Of a stretch of DNA of 64,000 nt, positions 35,502 through 45,324 are shown piece after piece. Source of the stretch: Oligoflexia bacterium (GTDB lineage Bacteria > Bdellovibrionota > Bacteriovoracia > Bacteriovoracales > Bacteriovoracaceae); NCBI GenBank assembly GCA_015232355.1, contig JADFZW010000026.1, forward strand, positions 19,404 to 83,403, in the 5' to 3' direction. The notes under the pieces were generated by a model that was given only the letters and a program-made list of their open reading frames with translations, was not told where the DNA came from and made no database searches. The stretch's first letter is position 1. Every line of letters begins with the position of its first letter. The position numbers and the translations under genes are program-made.

Positions 35502-36955
35502 AATCCTAATACGCTTCCATTGCTTAAAATTAATATTACGAAATCACGCCCATTTACTCTACTAACTCTATCTACACTTCTATCCATAGAATTTATTAGA
35601 TCAGCTAGTGTACTCACCACCTCTACCCCAACCCCCATCGCTTTTATTTTATCTCTTAATAAATAACAATCCAAATTGCCTGCATGTTTTATATTAGCAG
35701 TTCTTGGAGGAGTTACTAAAATTACTTCATCTGCACCACTATTGTTTATCATTAGTGATTCAAAAAACTCATCTTGGAAGATAGAACTTCTAGCAGTAGC
35801 AGAAGATGGAGCAAAGACAACTAACATATGTTTGTCGGGATAACGAATACGAACATTTTCAATTGTTAATTTCACCGCCGTTGGATGATGGGCAAAATCA
35901 TCAATCACAATAGCACCCTTATATTTCCCACGAACTTCTTGTCTGCGTTTTACCATCTTCAGTGAAGTAATCGCCTCTTTGATTTTTTCTAGTGGAATTT
36001 TTTGTTTAAATGCCAGTACTATCGCTGCTGTTAAGTTTAATATATTTTGTTTGCCAGTTATATTAGTAACGAAATGTTCTCTTTTTCCATCTAAATTCAA
36101 ACTAAATTCACTCTTATCTTCATGAAAGATCATCTCTTTTGTATGCGGACCACTGCCATTCTCTGAATTCTCTCCGTAAAAAGACCAATCTGAATCTTTG
36201 TCCATATTAGCATTAAATAATTTCATTGCTGATTTATAATCACTATTAAAGATAAATGACTTGCTTACTTTGGGAATCAATCGAGAGAACTCTCCCTCTA
36301 TAGCATCCAACGAATCATATATATCAGCATGATCATATTCCAGCGAAGTTAAGATCAAGTGATCAATGTAATAAAAATGAAATTTCGACATCTTATGAAA
36401 ATAAGCGCTATCATATTCATCCGACTCAATAAAAAAATAACTTCCATCTCCCATCTGTGCGGAATTTTCATTTGGAAGTACTCCGCCTACTAAATATCCC
36501 GGATTAAATCCTAATTTTCTAAAGAGCTGAACTAAAAAATAAGTGGTAGTTGTCTTTCCATGAGTACCCGCAATTCCTACTACATTTTGATCGGCCAAAA
36601 AAAGTGCACCAATAGCACATGGAAAAGATGTAAAAGGAACTTGCAAGGTCTCTACTCTCTTGGCATGCTCACTATCTCTGGCCACCACATTTCCCATAAT
36701 TATTAAATCAAAACTTTTAAGATAATTATCGGTTACATCTTTTAAGTGATGGCATTTGATATTTGATGATTTTAAATAATCACTCATTGGGGGATAGAAT
36801 TCAGCGTCTGCACCCTCAACATCATACCCACTCTCCTTTAATAGAGTGGCCGCTCCTCCCATACCAGTACCGCAAATCCTATAGAAAAAAATTCGTTTAA
36901 ATTTATCTTTTTGTTCTCTTAACTCATCTGACTCTATTAAATATTTTAAGTCCAT
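35447..36955 (-). CDS. mpl: UDP-N-acetylmuramate:L-Ala-gamma-D-Glu-meso-DAP ligase
   Basis: A Mur-ligase family enzyme that reattaches recycled murein tripeptide to UDP-MurNAc. It has the N-terminal Rossmann ICGTGMGGAATLLKESG, the Mpl-specific IIMGNVVARDS, the ATP loop GIAGTHGKTTT, EYDHADIYDS in the central domain, and DDFAHHPTAV in the C-terminal domain. The length of 502 aa fits. Presence of Mpl implies meso-DAP peptidoglycan and cytosolic wall recycling. The neighbouring serine hydrolase may belong to the same theme. No clear Shine-Dalgarno before the ATG. Confidence 0.93.
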   Translation of the reverse strand: MDLKYLIESDELREQKDKFKRIFFYRICGTGMGGAATLLKESGYDVEGADAEFYPPMSDYLKSSNIKCHHLKDVTDNYLKSFDLIIMGNVVARDSEHAKRVETLQVPFTSFPCAIGALFLADQNVVGIAGTHGKTTTTYFLVQLFRKLGFNPGYLVGGVLPNENSAQMGDGSYFFIESDEYDSAYFHKMSKFHFYYIDHLILTSLEYDHADIYDSLDAIEGEFSRLIPKVSKSFIFNSDYKSAMKLFNANMDKDSDWSFYGENSENGSGPHTKEMIFHEDKSEFSLNLDGKREHFVTNITGKQNILNLTAAIVLAFKQKIPLEKIKEAITSLKMVKRRQEVRGKYKGAIVIDDFAHHPTAVKLTIENVRIRYPDKHMLVVFAPSSATARSSIFQDEFFESLMINNSGADEVILVTPPRTANIKHAGNLDCYLLRDKIKAMGVGVEVVSTLADLINSMDRSVDRVSRVNGRDFVILILSNGSVLGLWESEFVKQLEQLEQVLP

Positions 36956-37010
36956 ATTAGTGAATCCATCTAACTATCATTATCATTAATTAAATCTAAA
37001 TATAGGATAG

Positions 37011-38039
37011 TTAATTTAAGATGGATTTGCCATGATTCCAGAGATATTTTCCAATTTCTCTTCTTAACAAATTTAAACCATCTCTGGAATATGAGTATTT
37101 TTGAGTTGCATTGGTAAGAATTACTTGAGCAAAGTTCTTTTCTAAATCAATCCAACATGAAGTTCCTGTAAAGCCAAGATGTCCGAAGGTATGAATCGAA
37201 GCACCCTCTCCAGCTAAAGTCTTTTGTGGATTCTCAACTCTATCCCAACCCAACAAAAAACGTTCTTCTGTTTTTATTCGAGCAAATTCCTCTCTCATCA
37301 CTTTTAGCAAATTATATCTTTGATCTAAGTAAAGTAGAGTCTTTAAAAGTGAATCAGCAGTAGCAAATAATCCCGCATGTGAAAGAAACTCATTTACCAC
37401 AAATGCATTATCATCATTAACTTCACCTTGGATGATTTTGCGATTTCGTTCCCCAGTTTGCACAATTCGTGCAACTAACTCTTTATTTAAAATCAAATCT
37501 CGCCAAAAATAAATTTCCTGGCCTCCTAAAAATCCACGGCCGCCACGGCCACTCCCTTCATCACCATCACTATCATCATCACTTAACAACTCTCTGTAAG
37601 ATTTCTTTGCTCTCTCCTCTATCTCCAACATAAATCTAATCGCTGAATAATCTGAATATAGCGTAGGAGATGAAGGAATAATTGGGTATTTTAAAATATC
37701 TTGGCGCCAACTACTTTTAGAGAGACGTCCTCCTCTCGGAAGACCTGCACGGTGATTAAGTAATAATTTTAAATTATCAAAATCCCTCTCATCGTGAGCA
37801 AAAAGTTTAGGATATTTTATGGCCACAACTCCATTGGTGAGTGCTTTAGTAATGCTGGCCAAATCAAAGATTAAACAATCTTTTATCTCGGGGAATTGAA
37901 TGCTTTGAAATTTTTTTGAAGAAAAATCCAGCACTCCGACCGCTATGGAATCGAAGTGCTGAATTTTCATTAGATCAACAATTAACTTTTTTAACTTTTG
38001 TAAGTCATCCATTAAGCTTAGCTTTTCTTTGCTTAGCAA
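37011..38039 (-). CDS. Serine beta-lactamase-like hydrolase (class C / esterase fold)
   Basis: A 342-aa member of the penicillin-binding/beta-lactamase-like serine hydrolases. S-I-T-K in FDLASITKAL gives the nucleophile and lysine, Y-S-D in LYSDYSAIRF is the second motif, and HLGFTGTSCWID is the third. No signal peptide is visible, which argues against a periplasmic beta-lactamase and fits a cytosolic esterase or a peptidase on wall fragments. The start is uncertain: TTG at 38039 or ATG at 38012, neither with a good Shine-Dalgarno. It lies between ppdK and mpl. Confidence 0.82.
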   Translation of the reverse strand: MLSKEKLSLMDDLQKLKKLIVDLMKIQHFDSIAVGVLDFSSKKFQSIQFPEIKDCLIFDLASITKALTNGVVAIKYPKLFAHDERDFDNLKLLLNHRAGLPRGGRLSKSSWRQDILKYPIIPSSPTLYSDYSAIRFMLEIEERAKKSYRELLSDDDSDGDEGSGRGGRGFLGGQEIYFWRDLILNKELVARIVQTGERNRKIIQGEVNDDNAFVVNEFLSHAGLFATADSLLKTLLYLDQRYNLLKVMREEFARIKTEERFLLGWDRVENPQKTLAGEGASIHTFGHLGFTGTSCWIDLEKNFAQVILTNATQKYSYSRDGLNLLRREIGKYLWNHGKSILN

Positions 38040-38048
38040 TTATTTTTT

Positions 38049-40718
38049 CTACTTTTTCAACTTCTCTTTTACAGATGCTTGAGCGGCCGCCAAACGAGCA
38101 ATAGGAACTCTAAATGGAGAGCAGCTTACATAATCAAGACCAGTTCTGTGACAAAACTCGATTGATTTTGGATCCCCTCCATGCTCACCACAAATACCAA
38201 CGTGAATCTTTGGATTTGATTTTCTTCCCTCTACAGTGGCCATTTTCACTAAGATACCAACACCGGTCTCATCGATATTTACGAATGGATCGGCCACCAG
38301 TGCACCTTTGTCCACATATGATGGTAAGAATTTAAATGAATCATCTCTTGATACACCAAGAGTTGTTTGAGTTAAATCGTTTGTACCAAATGAGAAGAAG
38401 TCTGCTTCTGTTGCAATTTCAGCAGCAGTAAGGGCCGCACGTGGAATTTCGATCATTGTTCCAACTTTATAAGGAATTTTCTTACCCGATTTCTTAATCA
38501 ATCCCTCTGCAACTTCAATTACATCTTTTCTTAGCATTGCTAATTCAGCTTTTGAAATCACAAGTGGAATCATAATTTCTGGATGAACTTTAATACCTTC
38601 ACCAGTAACTTGAATTGCCGCCTCAATAATTGCTCTCACCTGCATTTTATAAATCTCAGGATAAGTGATAGCTAAACGACAACCACGATGACCAAGCATT
38701 GGGTTGAATTCATGAAGAGTCTCTGCTCTCAACTCAACTGCTTTAACGGTAATACCAAGTGCTTTTGCTAATTCTTCTTTCTCATGTTTTTCATGAGGTA
38801 AGAACTCATGTAGAGGAGGATCTAGAAGACGAATGTTAACTGGTTTATCATTCATTGCTTTAAAGATTCCAATGAAATCCTCTCTCTGGAAAGGAAGAAG
38901 TTTTTCCAATGCTTTTTCTCTATCTGGAGTATTTTCAGCAAAGATCATTTCACGAACTGCTAAAATTCTATCGTTAGCAAAGAACATATGTTCTGTTCTA
39001 CAAAGACCGATTCCTTCAGCACCAAATTGAATGGCCACTCTAGAATCATGAGGAGTATCGGCATTGGTTCTGATTCGAAGTCTTCTCGCCTCATCTGCCC
39101 ACTTCATAAAGATTGCGAAATCATCAGAGATCCCTGCTTCAATGGTTGGAACTTTTCCTTCAATCACTTCACCTGTACCACCATCAATTGTTAACCACTC
39201 GCCCTCTTTGTATTCTTTATTGTCGATAGTTATAACTTTCCCTTTATAATCAACATGAAGTGCACCACAACCAGACACGCATGGTTTTCCCATTCCTCTT
39301 GCAACCACGGCCGCGTGAGAGGTCATTCCTCCTCTAGCTGTTAAGATACCTTCAGCTGCGATCATTCCTGCTAAATCCTCTGGACTTGTTTCAAGTCGAA
39401 CTAGTAATGCTTTTTCTTTCGCTTGCTTTACTTCTAGTGCGCGCTCTGGAGTTAAACAAATTTTTCCTACGGCCGCACCTGGAGAAGCAGGTAAACCTTT
39501 CGCTAATGTATTTCTCTTAGCATTTGGATCTAGACGTGGATGTAGAAGTTGATTTAAATCATTTGGATTAATTTTTAAAAGTGCTTCGTCTTTAGTAATT
39601 AATTTTTCATTTACTAAATCAACAGCAATTTTTAATCCAGCAAAAGCTGTACGCTTACCATTTCTAGTTTGTAGCATATAGAATTTATTTTTCTCAATGG
39701 TAAACTCCATATCCTGCATATCTTTGTAGTGTTTTTCTAATTTATTATAGATTTCTACTAACTCTGCATATGCCTTTGGCATAATCTCTTTTAAACTTTT
39801 TTCGTGACGGTTGCTATCGTTTCTGTTGTTATCATCGATTGGAGCTGGAGTACGAATACCGGCAACCACATCTTCACCTTGAGCATTTACTAAATACTCA
39901 CCATAAAGTGCTCTCTCGCCAGTTGATGGATTACGAGTAAAGCAAACACCAGTAGCGCAATCATTACCCATATTACCAAACACCATTGATTGAACATTCA
40001 CAGCTGTTCCCCAATCGTGAGAGTAACCATAGTGATTACGATATTCAGTTGCACGACTATTATTCCATGAACCAAAAACTGCACCAATTGATAACCACAA
40101 TTGCTCAGTTGGATCTTGTGGAAATTGATGGCCCTTTTCTTTTTGAACAATACTTTTGAAAATATCAACTAATTTTTTTAGATCGTCAGCGCTTAAATCA
40201 GTATCATTTTTAACACCTTTACTTTTTTTCATATGATCTAATTCATGTTCCATTAAATCGCTATCCACTTGCATAACCACGTCTGAAAACATCTGAATGA
40301 AACGACGATATGAATCCCAAGCAAAACGTGGATTTTCAGTCAAGCGAGCAAGACCTTCAACTGCTTTATCATTTAAACCAAGATTTAAAACTGTATCCAT
40401 CATTCCTGGCATAGATACTCTAGCACCTGAACGAACTGAAAAGAGAAGAGGATTTTTATCATCACCGAATTTTTTACCTAACATCTCCTCAAGATTTTTA
40501 ATTTCACTCTTAACTTGATTTTTAATTTCATCACTAATTTTTTGACCTTGCTTATAGTAATCAATACAAGCTTCCGTTGAAATTGTTAGTCCTGGAGGAA
40601 CAGGAAGACCTAGTGCTGACATCTCTGCTAAGTTTGCACCCTTTCCACCTAATAGATCTTTTTGATCTCTGTTACCATCAGTCTTTTTTGAATTAAAAGC
40701 ATAAACCCATTTTTTCAT
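38049..40718 (-). CDS. ppdK: Pyruvate, phosphate dikinase
   Basis: Interconverts pyruvate + ATP + phosphate with PEP + AMP + pyrophosphate. It has the N-terminal ATP-grasp domain (GGKGANLAEMSALGLPVPPG), the phosphohistidine domain with the catalytic His in GGMTSHAAVVARG, and the C-terminal PEP-binding barrel ending in the catalytic Cys loop (GICGEHGGDPKS, then SCSPFRVPIARLA). The length of 889 aa is normal. GGAGG lies upstream of the ATG. The serine hydrolase gene starts about 10 nt after its stop. Confidence 0.98.
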   Translation of the reverse strand: MKKWVYAFNSKKTDGNRDQKDLLGGKGANLAEMSALGLPVPPGLTISTEACIDYYKQGQKISDEIKNQVKSEIKNLEEMLGKKFGDDKNPLLFSVRSGARVSMPGMMDTVLNLGLNDKAVEGLARLTENPRFAWDSYRRFIQMFSDVVMQVDSDLMEHELDHMKKSKGVKNDTDLSADDLKKLVDIFKSIVQKEKGHQFPQDPTEQLWLSIGAVFGSWNNSRATEYRNHYGYSHDWGTAVNVQSMVFGNMGNDCATGVCFTRNPSTGERALYGEYLVNAQGEDVVAGIRTPAPIDDNNRNDSNRHEKSLKEIMPKAYAELVEIYNKLEKHYKDMQDMEFTIEKNKFYMLQTRNGKRTAFAGLKIAVDLVNEKLITKDEALLKINPNDLNQLLHPRLDPNAKRNTLAKGLPASPGAAVGKICLTPERALEVKQAKEKALLVRLETSPEDLAGMIAAEGILTARGGMTSHAAVVARGMGKPCVSGCGALHVDYKGKVITIDNKEYKEGEWLTIDGGTGEVIEGKVPTIEAGISDDFAIFMKWADEARRLRIRTNADTPHDSRVAIQFGAEGIGLCRTEHMFFANDRILAVREMIFAENTPDREKALEKLLPFQREDFIGIFKAMNDKPVNIRLLDPPLHEFLPHEKHEKEELAKALGITVKAVELRAETLHEFNPMLGHRGCRLAITYPEIYKMQVRAIIEAAIQVTGEGIKVHPEIMIPLVISKAELAMLRKDVIEVAEGLIKKSGKKIPYKVGTMIEIPRAALTAAEIATEADFFSFGTNDLTQTTLGVSRDDSFKFLPSYVDKGALVADPFVNIDETGVGILVKMATVEGRKSNPKIHVGICGEHGGDPKSIEFCHRTGLDYVSCSPFRVPIARLAAAQASVKEKLKK

Positions 40719-40795
40719 TAGAAGATAACCTCCGAAAATTTATATATGAATAATAAAACAAAATGAAATTAAGATACCTAAATGATACTTAGATT

Positions 40796-42124
40796 TTAAA
40801 GTAAATTATCTCTTAAATATAGAGATAATTTATCCAAAGAAATTCTTTCTTGTTTCATAGAATCTCTGTCTCTTACTGTAGCGGCATGGTCGGTTAATGA
40901 ATCAAAATCGATAGTGATACAATATGGGGTACCAATCTCATCTTGTCTGCGATAGCGCTTTCCTATCGAACCAGATGTATCATATTCGGCCCTGTATGAT
41001 AGTTGAACATCTTTAAATACTTTCTGTGAAACCTCTTCTAGCTCAGGTTTTTTCATCAGAGGTAAAATCGCTGCTTTAATTGGTGCGAGCTTTTTACTAA
41101 ATCTCATCACCACTCGCTCATTTTCTTTTTCACCTGCACCTGGATTTTCCACTCGGTAAGCATCACACATTATTGCAAGAATCGTTCGATCAAGCCCAAC
41201 TGATGTCTCTACAACATATGGAGTATATTTGTTGTTATTATCAAGTTGATCCACATATTGCAAATTCTTCTTCGAGAATTCTTGGTGGCGTCTCAAATCA
41301 AAATCTGTTCGTGAATGTATTCCTTCCATCTCATCCCATCCAGCAGGAAATTCAAATTCAATATCTACTGCATGATCAGCGTAGTGGGCCAGCTTCTCAT
41401 GTACATGATAGCGAAGTTTCTCTGAACGAATTCCATTATCTATATGCCATTGCAGACGTATCTTTTTCCATTCCTCAAATGATTCTAACTGCGTTCCTGG
41501 TTTTAAAAAGTATTGCATCTCCATTTGTTCAAACTCACGCAATCTAAAAATAAAATTTCCAGGCGTGATCTCATTTCTAAATGCTTTTCCTATTTGAGCA
41601 ATTCCGAATGGAATTTTTTTTCGCATTGTCGTCTGTACATTTAAGAAATTTACAAAAATTCCCTGCGCAGTTTCGGGGCGTAAATATGCAATTGACGATG
41701 TATCTTCCATCGGACCAACTTGCGTCTTAAACATTAAATTAAAATTTCGCGCTTCTGTGAAAGAATTTTTCTCACCACAAACAGGACATGCTTTATTCAA
41801 ATCAATCTTATCGGCCCTAAAGCGTGATTTACATTTTTTACAATCAACCATTGGGTCATGAAAACTCTCAACGTGTCCTGATGCTGACCACACTGTTGGA
41901 TTCATCAAAATGGATGCATCAATTCCCTCAATATCCTCTCTCAAAGTCATTGCTTTCCACCAACTCTCTTTAATATTATTTTTTAATTCCACTCCCAGCG
42001 GGCCATAATCCCAACATCCACCGATGCCTCCGTATATCTCTGAACTTTGAAAGAAAAATCCTCTTCTTTTCGAATGTGATGCTAAATCATTTAATGAATT
42101 TAAATTATTTTCAACAATGGTCAT
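40796..42124 (-). CDS. glyQS: Glycyl-tRNA synthetase (single-chain class II)
   Basis: Charges tRNA-Gly. This is the single-polypeptide alpha2 form, not the alpha/beta heterotetramer. It has motif 1/2 sequences ([30 protein letters not shown] [32 protein letters not shown]), motif 3 ([16 protein letters not shown]) and a zinc knuckle (CKKC and CPVC). I choose the ATG at 42124 (442 aa), which has TAGGAG upstream. A TTG at 42157 would add 11 residues. Confidence 0.96.
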   Translation of the reverse strand: MTIVENNLNSLNDLASHSKRRGFFFQSSEIYGGIGGCWDYGPLGVELKNNIKESWWKAMTLREDIEGIDASILMNPTVWSASGHVESFHDPMVDCKKCKSRFRADKIDLNKACPVCGEKNSFTEARNFNLMFKTQVGPMEDTSSIAYLRPETAQGIFVNFLNVQTTMRKKIPFGIAQIGKAFRNEITPGNFIFRLREFEQMEMQYFLKPGTQLESFEEWKKIRLQWHIDNGIRSEKLRYHVHEKLAHYADHAVDIEFEFPAGWDEMEGIHSRTDFDLRRHQEFSKKNLQYVDQLDNNNKYTPYVVETSVGLDRTILAIMCDAYRVENPGAGEKENERVVMRFSKKLAPIKAAILPLMKKPELEEVSQKVFKDVQLSYRAEYDTSGSIGKRYRRQDEIGTPYCITIDFDSLTDHAATVRDRDSMKQERISLDKLSLYLRDNLL

Positions 42125-42244
42125 AAAACGCGCACTCCTAAATAAATAATAAAACAAGACATAATTTCATATAGTCTTTAATTAAAACTATAACAAGATT
42201 ATCGCTAGTGATAAGCATTTTCAATCTTTAATTAGAGAGCTTTA

Positions 42245-43465
42245 TTAAGCTTTTATCTTTCCTGTTTTGATATCAAAGAATGTGTGTTCTAGTAAATTAT
42301 CCAGCATCTTTAGTGATTTCTCTTCATACTCTTTATTGCTAAACTCATAAGAAATAATTTCTACAAATGTATTGTCATGATCAAAAACATCGAGCAACGC
42401 TCTTAAACGTCCATTACCCTCGAGCAAAACATAATTACCATTATGATATGGATATGCGGTTATTGGAGAAACCGATGGAATTACCTCTTGCAATTGATCA
42501 TTAGTTAAATAAATTGCTTTTTCTTTATTCTTCTTTAAATCTGAATTTAAACCTGAATTCAAGCTTAAACTTAAGCTTAATTTCTTTCTCAATTTTTTCA
42601 AACTCTCAATTCTAGAATCAATCTTATTTGATACACCCACATTTCCCTCTATCGAATGACTAAATAAAAATTTAGAGAGCGGAATATAGCGAGATACTTT
42701 TTTCTTAAATTTATTCGTTTGCTCGCTATCTGAAAATATGTAAAACTCACCTCGTGCCTTTGAATACTTTTCATGCTTAAATTTTGAATTATCAATTGGT
42801 TCAGTAATTTTTTCCATCATGTATTTGAGTCCAAAAAGAGGATTTTTAAAAATTACCAAAATTGAGCAAGTAGAACTTTGAATAATATCACCCTTGTGAT
42901 AATCCGATGGTTCTGTTTCACTATAACCCTCTTCTTTTAAAAGCTTTGTGACTATTTCAATGCTCTTACTAGATGAATGAATTAAAACTTCATGGGCGGT
43001 AAAGTAATCAGGATTCGCTTTTAAAATCTTATAAAGATTAATCACTCCTTTACCATCTCTCTCATTTGGATCAGCACCATAGGATGAAATTATCTCCTTT
43101 AAAAAGCTAAATTGTTTATTTTTTACTGCTAACCCAATACAATTTTCATCACCCTCTACCATTGGTGATAATGAAGAATTTATCGCCTTCACAAATTGTG
43201 ACTTGTCTTGAGATTCAGCTCGAAGTTTATTTAATTTTAAGAACTCCCCTTTTGAACAAATCTCCACTAACATCGTTTTAAGTTGTTCTTGATTTATCTC
43301 TGCACGAACTTCTGTAATCGCTGTGGTTACAAAGAGAATGATCATGATAATTGCAATCGCTACATAAAAAATAATTGCAAAAACAATCGCCAGATTAAAG
43401 ATATTAAAAATAGCATTAAGATTTGAGTTGTTAACATTGATTATTTTTGTATCCTTTGAAAACAT
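42245..43465 (-). CDS. Membrane-anchored protein with ankyrin-like and ParB/Srx-like motifs
   Basis: A 406-aa protein with a strongly hydrophobic segment at about residues 24-48. It then has a degenerate ankyrin-like portion (LAVKNKQFSFLKEIISSYGA, DPNERDG) and a C-terminal segment, NGNYVLLEGNGRLRALLDV, that resembles the ParB/sulfiredoxin nucleotide-binding loop (GNGRLRAL). An LSLSLSLNSGLNSDL expansion lies between. The combination is unusual and the function unknown. The start is supported by GAGGGAGG upstream of the ATG. Confidence 0.6.
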   Translation of the reverse strand: MFSKDTKIINVNNSNLNAIFNIFNLAIVFAIIFYVAIAIIMIILFVTTAITEVRAEINQEQLKTMLVEICSKGEFLKLNKLRAESQDKSQFVKAINSSLSPMVEGDENCIGLAVKNKQFSFLKEIISSYGADPNERDGKGVINLYKILKANPDYFTAHEVLIHSSSKSIEIVTKLLKEEGYSETEPSDYHKGDIIQSSTCSILVIFKNPLFGLKYMMEKITEPIDNSKFKHEKYSKARGEFYIFSDSEQTNKFKKKVSRYIPLSKFLFSHSIEGNVGVSNKIDSRIESLKKLRKKLSLSLSLNSGLNSDLKKNKEKAIYLTNDQLQEVIPSVSPITAYPYHNGNYVLLEGNGRLRALLDVFDHDNTFVEIISYEFSNKEYEEKSLKMLDNLLEHTFFDIKTGKIKA

Positions 43466-43539
43466 ATTTTCCTCCCTCGTTTTTTGGTTTTTTAAGGTTC
43501 TAATCCATCAGTAATCCATTAGTAAAAAATTGTTTGCGT

Positions 43540-43595
43540 ATATTCGCTCACGATCTAATAATAGCGGAAAGTAGCAATCCGCTAAAAGCGAATAT
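43540..43595. promoter_or_regulatory. Nested inverted repeats in the pepT-downstream gap
   Basis: The outer 9-bp arms ATATTCGCT (43540-43548) and AGCGAATAT (43587-43595) enclose inner 6-bp arms AGCGGA (43563-43568) and TCCGCT (43578-43583). In RNA this forms a two-tier hairpin. No U-tract follows directly, so a leader structure or operator for the ankyrin/ParB-like gene is as likely as a pepT terminator. Confidence 0.55.
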
Positions 43596-43685
43596 TCTCT
43601 TTTGCTCTATTATTCTTTTAATATGTGGTAGTTAGAATCAAAACAAAATTTGTTTATGGGAAAGATAAGTGACAACAATATTGGG

Positions 43686-43731
43686 CATGCTCTAGAAAAG
43701 CCATGCTCTAGAAAAGCTATGCTTTAGAAAT
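43686..43731. repeat. Three tandem 16-bp repeats at the pepT 3' end
   Basis: Two perfect copies of CATGCTCTAGAAAAGC (43686-43701, 43702-43717) abut a diverged third (43718-43731) that encodes the last codons and the stop of pepT. The gene's end appears to have been duplicated outward. Confidence 0.85.
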
Positions 43732-45063
43732 GTGTAAGGAACGAGAGGAATCTATTATTTTCAAAATAACCTCTGTTGATTTCAACAAATAATCTAGAGA
43801 CTGCCACTCAGTTACAGCGTGAGCATTATCTCCTCCGTAAAAAATATTTGGAGTAGGAAGTCCCATCGCTGTTAAACCAGATCCATCTGTTCCACCTCTG
43901 ATCGGAGTATACTCTATCTCTAAACCACAATCCGCAGTAGCCTTTTGTAAAAGTGCTAGTGCTTTAGGTGCATCTTCTAACAATCTTTTTTTCATATTTC
44001 TGTAAGTTGGTGTTACATTTAATTCCAATTTTGCTTCAGGATATATTTTAGATACCTCTGAAATAATTCCTTCAATAATTTTCTTTTGTTCTATCAATCC
44101 CTCATCATCAAAACTTCTAAAAAGCAATTTCAGTTTTGCTTGATCTACTGATGCCTCTAAAACATGTGGATGAATGTATGGTTGATATTTATCTGTTGTT
44201 TCAGGTGACATGTGCAATGGTAATCGACTTACAATTGCTGTCGACACCTTAACTGCATTCACCATTACATTTTTTGCTTTTCCTGGATGAATATTTTTTC
44301 CCTTAATAATTATTTCTGCTGAATCAGCACTGAAGGTTTCCATGTTAATAGTAAATCCACCATCTACAGTGTAGGCGAAATCAGCATCAAATTTTTTTAC
44401 ATCAAAGTTAACCACACCAAGCCCTATCTCTTCATCAGGAGTAAATGCAACTCTGATCTCTCCATGAGGAATTTCTGGATGTTTATACAAATACTCCAAA
44501 GCAGTCATAATCGATGCTATTCCGGCCTTATCATCACTCCCTAGCAAAGTGTTTCCATCGGAAGTTATAATAGTATGCTTGAGACATTTACTAAGATTTT
44601 GCGATTCGCTCTCTCTTATTACAGTTCCATTTTTTAAAATAATATCTCCACCCTCATATGATTTAATAACAGTAGGATTTACATCTTTTCCACTTACTTC
44701 ACAGGAAGTATCTAAATGAGCAATGAATCCAATTTTCGGAATTTTATTTTGCATTTTATTTTTACTTGATTGATTAGATTGATTAGATTGATTTAAATTT
44801 GATGGAATGTGGGCCATAACTATAGATTTATCATCAACATGAGCATTGTTTATACCAAATGATTTTAATTCTTCCACCAATACATTTGCTAGATCAAATT
44901 GGATTTTTGTACTGGGTGCTGACTGGCAATTTGGATCCGAGGTTGTATCAATTTTTACATATTTCAAAAAACGTTCTAATGTTTTCTCGTCGAATCTCTC
45001 TTCTAACAATTTTTCATAGATCTCAGAGTGATTTAGACCACTATTGAAACTATTGTTCATCAT
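43717..45063 (-). CDS. pepT: Peptidase T (tripeptide aminopeptidase, M20B)
   Basis: Zinc-dependent cytosolic tripeptidase. Landmarks: FIAHLDTSCEVSGKDVNP (first metal His/Asp), LGSDDKAGIASIM (bridging Asp), TPDEEIGLG (catalytic Glu), YTVDGG and RGGTDGSGL, with the last metal His in NAHAVTEW. At 448 aa it is somewhat longer than the usual 410, in part because of an NQSNQSNQSS insertion before KIGFIAHLD. ATG start with AGGAGAACC upstream. It is divergent to the receiver/PilZ-like gene. Confidence 0.94.
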   Translation of the reverse strand: MMNNSFNSGLNHSEIYEKLLEERFDEKTLERFLKYVKIDTTSDPNCQSAPSTKIQFDLANVLVEELKSFGINNAHVDDKSIVMAHIPSNLNQSNQSNQSSKNKMQNKIPKIGFIAHLDTSCEVSGKDVNPTVIKSYEGGDIILKNGTVIRESESQNLSKCLKHTIITSDGNTLLGSDDKAGIASIMTALEYLYKHPEIPHGEIRVAFTPDEEIGLGVVNFDVKKFDADFAYTVDGGFTINMETFSADSAEIIIKGKNIHPGKAKNVMVNAVKVSTAIVSRLPLHMSPETTDKYQPYIHPHVLEASVDQAKLKLLFRSFDDEGLIEQKKIIEGIISEVSKIYPEAKLELNVTPTYRNMKKRLLEDAPKALALLQKATADCGLEIEYTPIRGGTDGSGLTAMGLPTPNIFYGGDNAHAVTEWQSLDYLLKSTEVILKIIDSSRSLHISKA

Positions 45064-45210
45064 AGGTTCTCCTTTATTTTTTTTTAATTACTAGTATAGT
45101 ATATAATTAAGCATTCATATATTAGACGTTCATATATTGTAAATATGCAAGTTGAAAAGTTTTTAATTTTAATTACGAAGATCATCAAAAAAACTATTAA
45201 CTACTTTTTC

Positions 45211-45234
45211 TTGATGATATAATTGATGATATAA
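45211..45234. repeat. 12-bp direct repeat plus inverted repeat in a divergent promoter region
   Basis: TTGATGATATAA occurs twice in tandem. Its first TTGATGAT also pairs with ATCATCAA at 45181-45188, giving an 8-bp stem. The elements lie in the 261-nt gap between divergent pepT and the receiver/PilZ-like gene, which must contain both promoters. No -35/-10 pair stands out. Confidence 0.5.
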
Positions 45235-45324
45235 TTATTGTTATAATGTAATACATGAAACATTGATAAAACTTGAAACTTGAAATTTACATCTAAATAA
45301 TATAATAGAATTGAGGATTATTAA

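Noticed and set aside
37011..38039. Antibiotic-resistance beta-lactamase
   Set aside because: It has the serine hydrolase motifs but no visible signal peptide and lies among metabolic and wall-recycling genes. A resistance role is not supported.
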